Shown: positions 19,421 to 28,513 of the stretch, piece after piece | Layout of the letters: each line of letters starts with the position of its first letter | Numbering within the stretch: the first letter of the stretch is position 1 | Assembly (NCBI GenBank): GCA_963772335.1 | Contig: CAVYXF010000003.1 | Location: 124,001-188,000 of the forward strand | DNA length: 64,000 nt | Source of the DNA: CAVYXF01 sp963772335 | Lineage (GTDB): Bacteria > Pseudomonadota > Alphaproteobacteria > Rhizobiales > Rhodomicrobiaceae | Direction: 5' to 3' | The notes under the pieces: generated by a model | Seen by the model: only the letters and a program-made list of their open reading frames with translations | Told to the model about the DNA's origin: nothing | Database searches by the model: none | Made by a program: the position numbers and the translations under genes

Positions 19421-19977
19421 CCGCATCCGCGCAAACCATCACGCCGTCCGACGTGCTCACCTTCTGGTTTTCGGATAACGCCAAGGAGCATTGGTTCAAG
19501 AAAACCGACGCGTTCGATAACGAATGCCGCGACCGTTTCGGCTCCGCAGCAGAGGCGGCGAAGTCCGGGGCGCTTGATCACTGGGCCGAAACCCCGGAAG
19601 GCGCGCTCGCGCTCGTCATTCTGCTCGACCAGATCCCGCGCAACATCCATCGCGGCACGCGGGAGGCGTTCGCCGGCGACGAGAAGGCGCTCGCCACGGC
19701 AAAGGCGGCCATCGCCAGAGGGTTTGACGTGGCGACGCCCTCGGACAAGCGCAATTTCTTTTACCTGCCCTTCCAGCATTCGGAGCGCCTCGCGGATCAG
19801 GAGCGCGGCATGGAGCTCTACGCCACCAACGATGTCGATGACGGCTTGCGCTGGATGAAGGCGCACCACAAGATCATCGCCCGGTTCGGTCGCTTCCCGC
19901 ATCGCAACGCGATTCTGGGGCGGGCCTCGACGTCGGAGGAGGAGGGGTTTCTAAGCGAGCCGGGCTCCAGCTTTTAA
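19417..19977 (+). CDS. DUF924 family protein
   Basis: This 186-residue protein matches the DUF924 pattern: an opening DVLTFWFSDNAKEHWFKK, then VILLDQIPRNIHRGT, a LPFQHSE stretch, and FGRFPHRNAILGR near the C-terminus. The fold is predicted all-helical, TPR-like, and no enzyme activity is established for the family. The ATG overlaps the glycosyltransferase stop by four bases, so the two are co-translated. In other genomes DUF924 genes sit in many contexts, so I do not read a functional link into the pairing. Confidence 0.88.
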   Translation: MTASAQTITPSDVLTFWFSDNAKEHWFKKTDAFDNECRDRFGSAAEAAKSGALDHWAETPEGALALVILLDQIPRNIHRGTREAFAGDEKALATAKAAIARGFDVATPSDKRNFFYLPFQHSERLADQERGMELYATNDVDDGLRWMKAHHKIIARFGRFPHRNAILGRASTSEEEGFLSEPGSSF

Positions 19978-20043
19978 ACGCCGAGGCCTCAAGGCTCGGA
20001 CGCAGCCGGATTTCGGCCGCGCCCGATGGCTTTTCGCGTGAGA

Positions 20044-22212
20044 TCAGGATAGGTCGAAGCGGTCGGCGTTCATCACCTTGCTCCAGGCCGCTGCGAAGTC
20101 CTTCACAAACTTCTCCTTCGAGTCGGCGCACGCATAGACTTCGCCGATTGCGCGCAGCTGCGAGTGCGCACCGAAGATCAGGTCGACACGCGTGGCTGTC
20201 CACTTCGGCTGCTTCGTCTTGCGGTCGCGGCCCTCATAGACGCCGTCCGCGCCGGCAGGCTCCCAGGCGGTGTCCATGGTGAGCAGGTTGACGAAGAAGT
20301 CGTTGGTCAGCACACCCGGCTTGTCGGTGAAGACGCCGTGCTTGGAGCCGCCGGCATTCGCACCGAGCACGCGCAGGCCGCCGACGAGAACCGTCATCTC
20401 GGGCGCCGTCAGCGTCAGCAATTGCGCCCGATCGACCAAGGCCTCCTCCGGCTGCATGAACTGCTGCCTGCCGCTGATATAGTTGCGGAAGCCGTCAGCA
20501 CGGGGCTCGAGCGGAGCGAAGGAATCGACATCCGTCTGCTCTTGCGAGGCGTCCATGCGCCCCGGCGTGAACGGCACCTTCACGTCGACGCCGCCATCCT
20601 TTGCCGCCTTCTCGATCGCAGCGCAGCCGCCGAGCACGATCAAGTCGGCAAGCGACACCTTTTTGCCGCCGGTGGCCGAAGCGTTGAAGCCTTTTTGGAT
20701 TTCCGCAAGCGCATCGAGCACCTTTCCGAGCTGGGTGGGCTGGTTGACCTCCCACTCCTTCTGAGGCGCGAGACGAATGCGCGCGCCGTTCGCCCCGCCG
20801 CGCTTGTCAGAGCCGCGGAAGGTCGAGGCCGACGCCCAGGCCGCCGACACCAGCTCGGAGACCGTGAGGCCGGAGGCGGCGATCTGGGCCTTCAGCGCCT
20901 CGACGTCCGCTTCCTCGATCAGCGGATGATCGACAGCCGCGATCGGATCCTGCCAGATCAGCGTCTCCTGCGGCACGAGCGCCCCGAGATAACGCACCTT
21001 CGGGCCCATATCGCGGTGCGTGAGCTTGAACCATGCCCGGGCGAAGGCGTCCGCGAACTGGTCCGGATGCTCATAGAAGCGCCGCGAGATTTTCTCATAG
21101 GCCGGGTCGAGGCGGAGCGAGAGGTCCGTAGTCAACATGGTGGGCCGATGCTTCTTAGATTTGTCGTGCGCGTCGGGAACATCGGCTGGGGCGTCCTTGG
21201 CGACCCACTGCCAGGCGCCGGCCGGGCTCTTCTCCAGCTCCCATTCCCATTTGAACAGGTTGTCGAAGAAGTGGTTGCTCCACTTGGTCGGCGTCTGCGA
21301 CCAGGTCACTTCCGGGCCGCCGGTGATCGTATCGCCGCCAAAGCCCGTACCATGCCGGCTCTTCCAGCCGAGGCCCTGATCCTCGATCGCGGCACCTTCC
21401 GGGTCGGGGCCGAGGAGTGAGGGATCGCCGGCACCGTGGGTCTTGCCCAAAGTGTGGCCGCCGGCGATGAGGGCGACAGTCTCCTCATCATTCATCGCCA
21501 TCCGGTAGAAGGTTTCGCGGATGTCCTTGGCCGCGGCAACCGCATCCGGCTTGCCGTTCGGCCCTTCCGGATTGACGTAGATCAGGCCCATTTGCACGGC
21601 CGCAAGGGGTTCCGAAAGCTGGCGTTCGCCGCTATAGCGCTCATCGCCCAGCCACGTTCCCTCTGGCCCCCAAAACAGCTCTTCCGGTTCCCAGACGTCC
21701 TTGCGGCCGCCGGCGAAACCGAACGTCTTAAAGCCCATCGATTCAAGGGCGGCGTTGCCGGCCAGGATCATCAGGTCGGCCCACGAAATCTTCCGGCCAT
21801 ATTTCTGCTTGATCGGCCACAAAAGCCGGCGCGCCTTATCGAGATTGGCATTGTCCGGCCAGGAATTGAGAGGGGCGAAACGCTGCTGGCCCGCGCCCGC
21901 GCCGCCGCGGCCATCCGTGATGCGATAGGTGCCCGCGCTGTGCCAGGCCATGCGGATCATCAGCCCGCCATAGTGGCCGAAGTCGGCGGGCCACCAGTCC
22001 TGTGAATCCGTCATCAGGGCATGCAAATCGGCGTTAACGGCATTCAGGTCGAGGCTCTCGAATTCCTTAGCGTAGTCGAAATCCTCGCCCATCGGATCGG
22101 ACAAGGTTGAGTTCCGATGGAGAACAGAGAGGTCCAATTGCTCCGGCCACCAGTCGCGATTCCTACTCCCGCGGGCGCCGCCCGTGAACGGGCACTTGCC
22201 TTCTTCAGCCAT
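20044..22212 (-). CDS. katG: Catalase-peroxidase
   Basis: KatG is a haem enzyme that breaks down hydrogen peroxide and oxidises small electron donors. The protein is 722 residues with the normal two-domain layout. Distal residues R87, W90 and H91 lie in IRMAWHSAGTYR, and the proximal haem ligand is in IAGGHTLGKTHGAG. The Tyr of the Met-Tyr-Trp adduct is in LIYVNPEGPNG. The N-terminus (MAEEGKCPFTGG) matches the family. It is divergently transcribed from an OxyR gene with a 108-base gap, so it is very probably peroxide-induced through OxyR. Confidence 0.97.
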   Translation of the reverse strand: MAEEGKCPFTGGARGSRNRDWWPEQLDLSVLHRNSTLSDPMGEDFDYAKEFESLDLNAVNADLHALMTDSQDWWPADFGHYGGLMIRMAWHSAGTYRITDGRGGAGAGQQRFAPLNSWPDNANLDKARRLLWPIKQKYGRKISWADLMILAGNAALESMGFKTFGFAGGRKDVWEPEELFWGPEGTWLGDERYSGERQLSEPLAAVQMGLIYVNPEGPNGKPDAVAAAKDIRETFYRMAMNDEETVALIAGGHTLGKTHGAGDPSLLGPDPEGAAIEDQGLGWKSRHGTGFGGDTITGGPEVTWSQTPTKWSNHFFDNLFKWEWELEKSPAGAWQWVAKDAPADVPDAHDKSKKHRPTMLTTDLSLRLDPAYEKISRRFYEHPDQFADAFARAWFKLTHRDMGPKVRYLGALVPQETLIWQDPIAAVDHPLIEEADVEALKAQIAASGLTVSELVSAAWASASTFRGSDKRGGANGARIRLAPQKEWEVNQPTQLGKVLDALAEIQKGFNASATGGKKVSLADLIVLGGCAAIEKAAKDGGVDVKVPFTPGRMDASQEQTDVDSFAPLEPRADGFRNYISGRQQFMQPEEALVDRAQLLTLTAPEMTVLVGGLRVLGANAGGSKHGVFTDKPGVLTNDFFVNLLTMDTAWEPAGADGVYEGRDRKTKQPKWTATRVDLIFGAHSQLRAIGEVYACADSKEKFVKDFAAAWSKVMNADRFDLS

Positions 22213-22295
22213 GTTACCTGCCTATCCTCGATGCGTTTCGAATAGCTCCGTTCTCGCTTTTACCCGATGCGCTCCATCAGGGAAAGTTGACTCTG

Positions 22296-22312
22296 TTAAT
22301 CGCTGCGATAAG
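22296..22312. promoter_or_regulatory. Possible OxyR site in katG-oxyR gap
   Basis: The inverted element ATCG-CTG-CGAT (22299-22309) with flanking TTA/TAA lies in the divergent katG-oxyR gap, about 12 bases before the oxyR start. It has the dyad form of a LysR-type site, but it does not match the full four-part OxyR consensus. This is a positional guess supported by the divergent layout. Confidence 0.35.
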
Positions 22313-22320
22313 ATTTCCTG

Positions 22321-23235
22321 ATGATACAAATGACGCTCCGGCAGCTTCGCTATTTCGATGCTCTGGCACGGCACAGCCATTTCGGACGCGCGGCGGCAGC
22401 TTGTGCAATCTCGCAGCCGGCTTTATCGATGCAGATCAAGGAGCTGGAGGAGGCTCTGGGTGCCGTCCTGATCGAGCGAAATGCGCGCCAGGTGAGACTC
22501 ACACCGTTCGGCGAGGCGGCCGCCCTGCACATCCGCCAGATTCTGCGCACGGTCGACGAACTGGGGGACTTCGCGCGCGCCTCGCGAGAACGCTTTATGG
22601 GCCGGCTGCGCCTTGGCATGATCCCCACCATCGCCCCTTACCTGCTTCCGGCGGTGATTGGTAATCTCCTGCGCATACATCCCGGCCTCGATATTCACGT
22701 TCGCGAGGCGGTGACGTCGAAGCTCATTGACGAAATCGGCGATGGCCGGATCGACACGGCAATTGTAGCGCTGCCCGTGTCCGAGCCAGCGCTGGCCGAA
22801 ATTCCCCTTTTTACGGAGAACTTCCTTCTGGTCCGGCCGGGCGAGGATGAGGGAACGCCAGTCCCCAGCAGCGAAAAGCTATGCGAAATGAAGCTACTGC
22901 TCCTGGAAGAGGGCCACTGCTTCCGGGATCAGGCGCTGTCGTTCTGCAATATGGAATCCCCGCCGGAGGTAATGGACGCGAGTTCTCTCTCCACCCTCGT
23001 GCAAATGGTCGGCGCCGGCATGGGCGTGACTTTGATCCCGGAAATGGCGGTGGAGCTTGAGACGCGCTCAAGATCGGTATCGGTCGTGCGCTTCAAAGAC
23101 CCCGAACCCTCCCGCACCATCGGCATGATCTGGCGCAAGAGAAATCCTCTCGCCGGCCAGTTCCTCCAGATTTCCGAAGAGGTTGGTCGCTCAGCTGAAG
23201 TGCTGCGCAAGAAACGTAATCCGCCGCCGCGCTGA
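22321..23235 (+). CDS. oxyR: OxyR peroxide sensor (LysR family)
   Basis: OxyR is a LysR-type regulator activated by a peroxide-induced disulfide. The protein is 304 residues. The N-terminal winged helix is TLRQLRYFDALARHSHFGRA and onwards. The effector domain contains GHCFRDQALSFC, where C200 and C209 reproduce the Cys-x8-Cys spacing of the classical C199/C208 pair. This separates it from other LysR proteins. It is divergent from katG, the classic arrangement. ATG 22321 is used; ATG 22330 is an in-frame alternative that would start directly at MTLRQLRYF. Confidence 0.95.
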   Translation: MIQMTLRQLRYFDALARHSHFGRAAAACAISQPALSMQIKELEEALGAVLIERNARQVRLTPFGEAAALHIRQILRTVDELGDFARASRERFMGRLRLGMIPTIAPYLLPAVIGNLLRIHPGLDIHVREAVTSKLIDEIGDGRIDTAIVALPVSEPALAEIPLFTENFLLVRPGEDEGTPVPSSEKLCEMKLLLLEEGHCFRDQALSFCNMESPPEVMDASSLSTLVQMVGAGMGVTLIPEMAVELETRSRSVSVVRFKDPEPSRTIGMIWRKRNPLAGQFLQISEEVGRSAEVLRKKRNPPPR

Positions 23236-23384
23236 CAGTCAGACCTGGCGCTAGCGCAAAGCGGCTGCCAGAAGACCCGCGCGCTACTTCCGCAAGGTTC
23301 GCGCGGGACGCTCCGAAGACAGCCTGTTATCTCGCTGGGACGCTGTGCTACGGCCGGCCTTACAGCAAGACTAGCCATATGCCG

Positions 23385-23732
23385 TCAGTATTGATTGCGA
23401 TCTTCCCAGAAAGCCCGAACACCGTCGATGCTGTTCGGATCATGACCGCCATATTTGTCGGTTTTATCAGCAACGCCCGATGTACGGGTAGGCGGCGTCG
23501 CAACTGCTGCTGCCGCCGTAGGCGCGCCGGCCTGAGCAGTCTGAGTTGCTGCGGGCGCGCCAGCCTGCGGAGCCTGGTTCGCGGCGGGAGGCTTCGCGTA
23601 TGCGGCCGGTGCCGTGGCAGCCTGAGCAGTCTGGTACGCGCCGGATGGGTTGTCGGACGCAGCCATCGCGGCCGAGGTACCGGTCAGCAGGAGAGCTGCT
23701 CCAAGAACGGAACGGACGACTGAGCTCATCAT
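23385..23732 (-). CDS. Small secreted Ala/Pro-rich protein
   Basis: I do not recognise this 115-residue protein. A signal peptide covers 1-24 (VLGAALLLTGTSAAMAA). The mature part is low-complexity Ala/Pro/Gln/Thr from about 30 to 85, with partial repeats of QAGAPAATQTAQAGAPTAA. It ends in a conserved-looking polar tail, YGGHDPNSIDGVRAFWEDRNQY. AGGGGG lies just before the tandem ATGs at 23732 and 23729, and the second fits the spacing better. The tail resembles those of small periplasmic proteins common in Rhizobiales. Role unknown. Confidence 0.65.
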   Translation of the reverse strand: MMSSVVRSVLGAALLLTGTSAAMAASDNPSGAYQTAQAATAPAAYAKPPAANQAPQAGAPAATQTAQAGAPTAAAAVATPPTRTSGVADKTDKYGGHDPNSIDGVRAFWEDRNQY

Positions 23733-24139
23733 GACCCCCTGTAGAAAATTTCAATCTGTAAATTCACGGAAGAAGTCTTACTTCCAAACTCTGCGGTATG
23801 GGATGATTCTGTTGGTTTGAGGGCGAATCTTTGTTCATCGCCCACTGGACTAGAGGCGAATTTTTGTTTGCGGTTGAGCATAACGCTCAACAAGAGCACA
23901 TCGCCCGATCGGATCTCCCCATCGCTCCTCGTCCGCACACCATGCCCGCAGCTCTGGGCCACGCCATCCACCAAGCCTTGCCCACCATCTCGCCTGTCAT
24001 GCCGGCATCACCCTACGGCAACAGCCACGCCGCCATCGCCTGCCGATAGATATCGCGGGGTCATCAAACGCCTACGAATCGGCTAGCCTCCGGCATTAAC
24101 ACATTCTTAAACCTGCCGAAGAGCCGAACCTCACCTGCG
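23733..24139. other. Divergent intergenic region
   Basis: About 400 bases lie between a small secreted-protein gene and the dual-ATPase locus. I see no gene. A perfect 7-bp inverted repeat (GTTGAGC at 23873-23879 and GCTCAAC at 23885-23891) is a possible operator. The region must hold the promoter of the locus starting at 24140. Confidence 0.4.
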
Positions 24140-25228
24140 ATGATCAGCGCCGAGAAACCGCCCGCTCTGCCCCGCTATAGCCTGGAGAGGCTCGCAGCCG
24201 TTCCGCCGCGGCTGATCATCCTCGCTTTGCTCGGCACCACCGGCCATGGCGCGGCCGCGCGCGATGCTCTGGAGAAGATGCTGCGGCCGCTTCTCGCCGC
24301 TCCGCGCACGTTCGACGCTGCCCTCACAGCGCTCGCCGATGACGGTCTCATCACCCTCAGCAAAACGGGCCGCTGCCGTATCACCCCCGCAGGCCGGCGC
24401 GAGGCGGAGGGCGTCCTCGGCCCGGTGCTCGGCCGTAGCTGGAGTGATGTCGTGGGCCGTGGCCTCGCCGCTCTTGCGCTTGGCATGGACCCGCGTGGTG
24501 CGGACACCCCCCGCTATCTCGCCCGGCGGGACAATCTTGAAGGCGCGGCGTTTGCCTGTCTCTACGGCCTTAAGACCCCGGGGCCTCGTCCCTCCCGCTC
24601 TGAAGTCCGTTTTCTGTTCCTGCGCGCGCTCGTCTCCGCCCGCCTGCCGGAATGCGAAGCTGCTTTCACGGAGATCACCATGCAGAACACCTTGCGCGAT
24701 CCTGTCAGCAGAGCCCTGATGCTGGGCGCCGCCGGCCTCAGCCGGGGCACGCTGCGGGATGCCGAGGGCGCGTTGCTGCGAAAGGCGCTGGATGTGAGCC
24801 CAGACGAGGGAGGCAGCATCGCCGAGTCGCTGGTGCGCCATGCCGCTGGGAAAGGCGCAATGCGTCCCCCCGCCGGCGTGCCGTTGCCGAAGCTCACCCT
24901 CGTACAGCCGAAGCAGCCGGCCGCATCGGAGGGTGACGAGCTCGCCGACTTCGCCGCAACCGTCCGCGACCTCGCCCGCACCCAGACCACCCACCCCTTT
25001 GCGGGCCGCGTCGCCATCGCTCAGGTCTATGATGCGGGGGTTCAGCGCGGCCTCGATTTCAGCACGCTGGAAGCCTTCAAGCAGCGCATCGCCGAAGCCG
25101 GCCGCGCCGGCCTCCTCGACCTGGAGCGCTACGATATCGCCGGGCCGATGGACGCCGCGTTGCGCGACCGCTCGCGCACCGCTTTCGGGCGCGATGTCCG
25201 GCATTTCATTGTCAACGAATGGATTTAA
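24140..25228 (+). CDS. Winged-helix-like protein partnered with dual ATPase
   Basis: I do not recognise this 362-residue protein. The first ~95 residues read as a winged helix: a helix LIILALLGTTGHGAAARDAL, then a recognition-like segment FDAALTALADDGLITLSKTG, then a wing CRITPAGRREAEG. The middle (about 100-230) is Ala/Leu-rich and helical. The C-terminal ~110 residues (DELADFAATVRDLARTQTTH and onwards) form another helical domain with FAGRVAIAQVYDAG. No catalytic motif is apparent. The gene ends 19 bases before a 1046-residue ATPase, so the pair is an operon and this is a likely DNA-binding or adaptor subunit. Codon use and GC match the neighbours, so recent transfer is not obvious. Confidence 0.75.
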   Translation: MISAEKPPALPRYSLERLAAVPPRLIILALLGTTGHGAAARDALEKMLRPLLAAPRTFDAALTALADDGLITLSKTGRCRITPAGRREAEGVLGPVLGRSWSDVVGRGLAALALGMDPRGADTPRYLARRDNLEGAAFACLYGLKTPGPRPSRSEVRFLFLRALVSARLPECEAAFTEITMQNTLRDPVSRALMLGAAGLSRGTLRDAEGALLRKALDVSPDEGGSIAESLVRHAAGKGAMRPPAGVPLPKLTLVQPKQPAASEGDELADFAATVRDLARTQTTHPFAGRVAIAQVYDAGVQRGLDFSTLEAFKQRIAEAGRAGLLDLERYDIAGPMDAALRDRSRTAFGRDVRHFIVNEWI

Positions 25229-25247
25229 GCTAAGGGATAGTGTCCGA

Positions 25248-28200
25248 ATGGATCCGCGCCTTGAGGCCTTCAAAAGCCCCGAGTTTTCTCGCGTTTTCGG
25301 CGCGGTGGCATCGATTGCCGGCGCGGCGGAGGAAGAGGCGATCGACGTCTCGACCATCGAGCCGACGGCGGATGAGGCAATCGCCGCCATCGTCCATCAG
25401 GCGCGCACCGCAAATCCCGATCCGGCTTCGCGGCTCCTGCTGATCAAGGGCCAGACCGGTACTGGCAAGACGCATACGCTGCTGACGGCCGTGCGTGCGC
25501 TCCACCGTGAGGGCGATGTGTTCGCCGTCGTGCTGCCGATGGTCGAGTTCGTCACCGAGGCGCAATTTGACGCCTGGCTGTGCCGCAGCCTCGTTGGACG
25601 GCTGTGCGAGCCGTATCTGGTGCCGGAAGGCTCGCCCGTCCCGCTGATCCGCCTCGCCGATGCGCTGCTCGACCTCATCCCCAATGTCACCGCCAAGAAG
25701 ATCCGCGCGCTGATGGAGGGCAGCGAGGCGACGGTCACCGAGTCCGAGTTCAAGGCGCTGGTCTCCGGCATCCGCTCGCGTCTCGCCCGTGCCACCCGCA
25801 TCCCGCCGGCCGGCGAAGCGACTATCGCCGCCATGCTCGGCCTTCTTATCGGCGACGACAACGCTCGCGACTATCTCTCGGGCCTTACCATCGACGCCCA
25901 GATCGCCGGCGTGCGCATTGCCAATGCCGATCCGGAACAATGCCCTCGGCTGCGGCTGGAGGAGCTGATCAAGCTGATCGGCGCGTTCGGCTGCGCGGTG
26001 TTCATCGCCTTCGACCAGCTCGAGCAGTCCAAGCTCGACGGCTGGGAGGGCCGGCTGACGCATGCCATCAGTCGCGGGGCGCTGATCACTGAGACGCTGC
26101 CCAATGTCGCCGTCGCCTTCGCGGTGTTGCCCTCGCTTTACGAGAACATCGCCGATGGCGTCGATCCCTCGATCCGCGACCGCATCGAGCGGCTCGGCGC
26201 GCAGCCCGTGCGCCTGAAGCCCTTGAGCCGCTCCGAGGTCGAGGCGCTTTTGGAGCGCCGGCTGGCGCTCCTTTATGATATGACCGGCGCCGGTCCCGAC
26301 CCGTCGCAGCCGCTCTACCCGTTCGAGGGCTGGTTCCTCGACGAGCTCGCCGGCCAGACCTCGCGCTACGTCACCGAATATGTGCAGCAATACCAGCGCC
26401 TGCTGTTGGATAAGGGGCGGGCGCTGACGGCCGAGGATTTCCCGATACCGAGCGCGGAGGCCGAGGAAATCGCCCCGCTCGCCACGACGGCGCTGCGCCG
26501 GATTTCGCCGAATGACGCGGCACCAAACCGTATCCCCAGCGATCAGCGGTCCGCCCCCGCTGCAGGGTCACCCGTGATGGATTTCGACCAGCAATGGGAG
26601 CGCTCGCTCGCGCTGCATCCCTACACACCGATCCCCACCGACGGCGCCCGCCAGGCTGATCTGATCGATTGGGCGATCAAGGCTGCCGCGCCCGAGATGG
26701 AGGGCGTGACCGCGATCCGCACCAGGCGTGAATGCCGCGGCCGGGCGCAGACCTATGTGGTCGGCTTCGACATCGAGGAGGACGGCGTCGTCAAGGAGCG
26801 CCGCGACGTGGCGCTGTGCAACGAGACCAACACCGGCACCCAGCTCGCCGACGAGGTGCGCTCGGCCGTCACCTCCTGCCGGCCGGGCGTGCGCCCGGTG
26901 CTGGTGCGCCCGCGCGGCTCGCGCTTCCCCAAGGGCGGCCGCTCGGCTGGCCCCATTCTCGACGCCGCCGAAAAGGACGGCGCCATCATCGTGCGCCAGT
27001 TCGAGCCGACCAGCTGGGAGCGCATTCGGGCGCTGAAGGATTTCTTCGACCGCTTCCACGACCAGCCGGGCTTTCTCCAATGGCAGGCCAAGGCAAGGCC
27101 GCTGACGCAGATCGCCTCGCTCGCCGACATCTTGCAATATCCCTATCTCGCGCCAGAAGAGGAGATCCCGGTCGCGAAGGAGAAAGCGGCTCCCATCGAA
27201 CAGCTCAAGCCCCGCGCCATGCGCAAGACGCCGTCCGGGCCGTTCGTGTTCCTCGGCCATGAGATCGACGGCGGCCAGGGCATCTACTGGGCGCCATTCG
27301 AGACCGATCCGAGGCTCCTCAACTTCGGCGTGCTGGTCACCGGCAATTCCGGCTCCGGCAAAACGCAGACCTTGCGCGTGCTGATCGACGGCGTCACGTC
27401 GATGGACGCGCCAGTGTGCATCTTCGACTTCAAGAACGACTACGGCGACCGCGAATTCACCGTCCAGCAGGGCCTGCGCGTCCATGACGTGCGCCGCCAC
27501 GGCATCCCGTTCAACCCGCTGTTCCCGAGCGCGGCCGATGACGGCAAGGCGCAGCCGATCGAGCATATCTTCACTATCACCGGCGTCTTGAAGCGCGTCT
27601 TCGGCTTAGGGGATCGCCAGGCGGCGCTCTTGCGTGACGCCATGAAGGAGGCCTTCGAGAAGCATGGCGTCGATCCGCAGAAATGGGTGCCGGTCGACGA
27701 CATCCGCGCGCCGTCTTTTAACGAGGTCGTCGCGATCCTGGAGGAGCAGAAGGAGGGCAAGAACGCGACCGCCATCAGCCTGCTCGACCGCGTGTCGCCG
27801 CTGTTCGAGCTGGGCCTGTTTCCCAAATCCTGGGAGCTGGAGACGCCGTTCGAGCAAATGCTGGGCGAGCGTCTGGTGCTGTCGCTGTTCGAGCTGCCGA
27901 CCGACGAGATCAAGGCCGCACTCGCCGAGCTGATCATCATCCGCCTGCATGGCTATCTCGTTCGTGGTGCCCAGCCCCGCCGTCTAACGCGCCTCTTGGT
28001 GCTCGACGAGGCCTGGCGCGTGGCGTCGTCGAAGCACCTGGAGAATTTGGCGCGAGAGGGGCGCGCGTTTGGCGTCGGGCTGGCGATCGGAACGCAATAT
28101 CCGGGCGACCTGCCGCCGGACCTCGCCGGGTCGCTGGCGACGAAGATCTTCCTCAAAAACCAGCAGCCCGATCACCGCAGGGCCGTGGTCCGCGCGCTAA

Positions 28201-28388
28201 CGGGAGGCTCGTCGGGCAGCGGACAGGCGGCGGAGCTGCTGGAGTTTATGGAAAAACAGGAGATGTTCCAGGGCCTGATCGCGAACCAGCAATATGCGCC
28301 GTTCGCAGCGTTCAAGCTGCTGCCGTATTACGCAAGGGAACAGGCCGAGGAGGAGCAGAGCGAGGGGACGGGAACGCTGGGGCGTTAA
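25248..28388 (+). CDS. Dual P-loop ATPase, C-terminal half HerA-like
   Basis: This 1046-residue protein has two ATPase modules. The first has Walker A GQTGTGKT at 68-75 and Walker B FIAFDQLEQ (D256), an AAA/ORC-like layout. The middle region (about 460-670) is an unassigned alpha/beta part, including YVVGFDIEEDGVVKERRDVA. The second has Walker A GNSGSGKT at 699-706, an IFDFKNDYGD strand, Walker B LLVLDEAW (D920-E921) and GTQYPGDLPPDLAGSLATKI, which is the HerA/VirB4-type translocase pattern. HerA relatives are hexameric DNA pumps. ATG 25248 is 19 bases past the winged-helix gene. An open frame from 24840 is overlap, not coding. Role unknown; DNA processing or defence is inferred only. Confidence 0.85.
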   Translation: MDPRLEAFKSPEFSRVFGAVASIAGAAEEEAIDVSTIEPTADEAIAAIVHQARTANPDPASRLLLIKGQTGTGKTHTLLTAVRALHREGDVFAVVLPMVEFVTEAQFDAWLCRSLVGRLCEPYLVPEGSPVPLIRLADALLDLIPNVTAKKIRALMEGSEATVTESEFKALVSGIRSRLARATRIPPAGEATIAAMLGLLIGDDNARDYLSGLTIDAQIAGVRIANADPEQCPRLRLEELIKLIGAFGCAVFIAFDQLEQSKLDGWEGRLTHAISRGALITETLPNVAVAFAVLPSLYENIADGVDPSIRDRIERLGAQPVRLKPLSRSEVEALLERRLALLYDMTGAGPDPSQPLYPFEGWFLDELAGQTSRYVTEYVQQYQRLLLDKGRALTAEDFPIPSAEAEEIAPLATTALRRISPNDAAPNRIPSDQRSAPAAGSPVMDFDQQWERSLALHPYTPIPTDGARQADLIDWAIKAAAPEMEGVTAIRTRRECRGRAQTYVVGFDIEEDGVVKERRDVALCNETNTGTQLADEVRSAVTSCRPGVRPVLVRPRGSRFPKGGRSAGPILDAAEKDGAIIVRQFEPTSWERIRALKDFFDRFHDQPGFLQWQAKARPLTQIASLADILQYPYLAPEEEIPVAKEKAAPIEQLKPRAMRKTPSGPFVFLGHEIDGGQGIYWAPFETDPRLLNFGVLVTGNSGSGKTQTLRVLIDGVTSMDAPVCIFDFKNDYGDREFTVQQGLRVHDVRRHGIPFNPLFPSAADDGKAQPIEHIFTITGVLKRVFGLGDRQAALLRDAMKEAFEKHGVDPQKWVPVDDIRAPSFNEVVAILEEQKEGKNATAISLLDRVSPLFELGLFPKSWELETPFEQMLGERLVLSLFELPTDEIKAALAELIIIRLHGYLVRGAQPRRLTRLLVLDEAWRVASSKHLENLAREGRAFGVGLAIGTQYPGDLPPDLAGSLATKIFLKNQQPDHRRAVVRALTGGSSGSGQAAELLEFMEKQEMFQGLIANQQYAPFAAFKLLPYYAREQAEEEQSEGTGTLGR

Positions 28389-28513
28389 CTTTGCCCAGCC
28401 AGTCTTAGCCTGCGGCCGGTGGACGAAAAGGATATGCCAACAACGCGCCGTGCTGCGGTTGCGTGAGCGAACTCACCGCGATTTGCCCCCCCAAACCGCC
28501 GCCAGCCGTGCCT

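Noticed and set aside
20044..23235. katG/oxyR as a transferred stress island
   Set aside because: Composition matches the surroundings and no mobile-element trace flanks the pair; the divergent pair is a standard arrangement.
24131..25390. 419-codon minus-strand frame over the winged-helix gene
   Set aside because: It overlaps two plus-strand genes that form an operon and lacks any motif.
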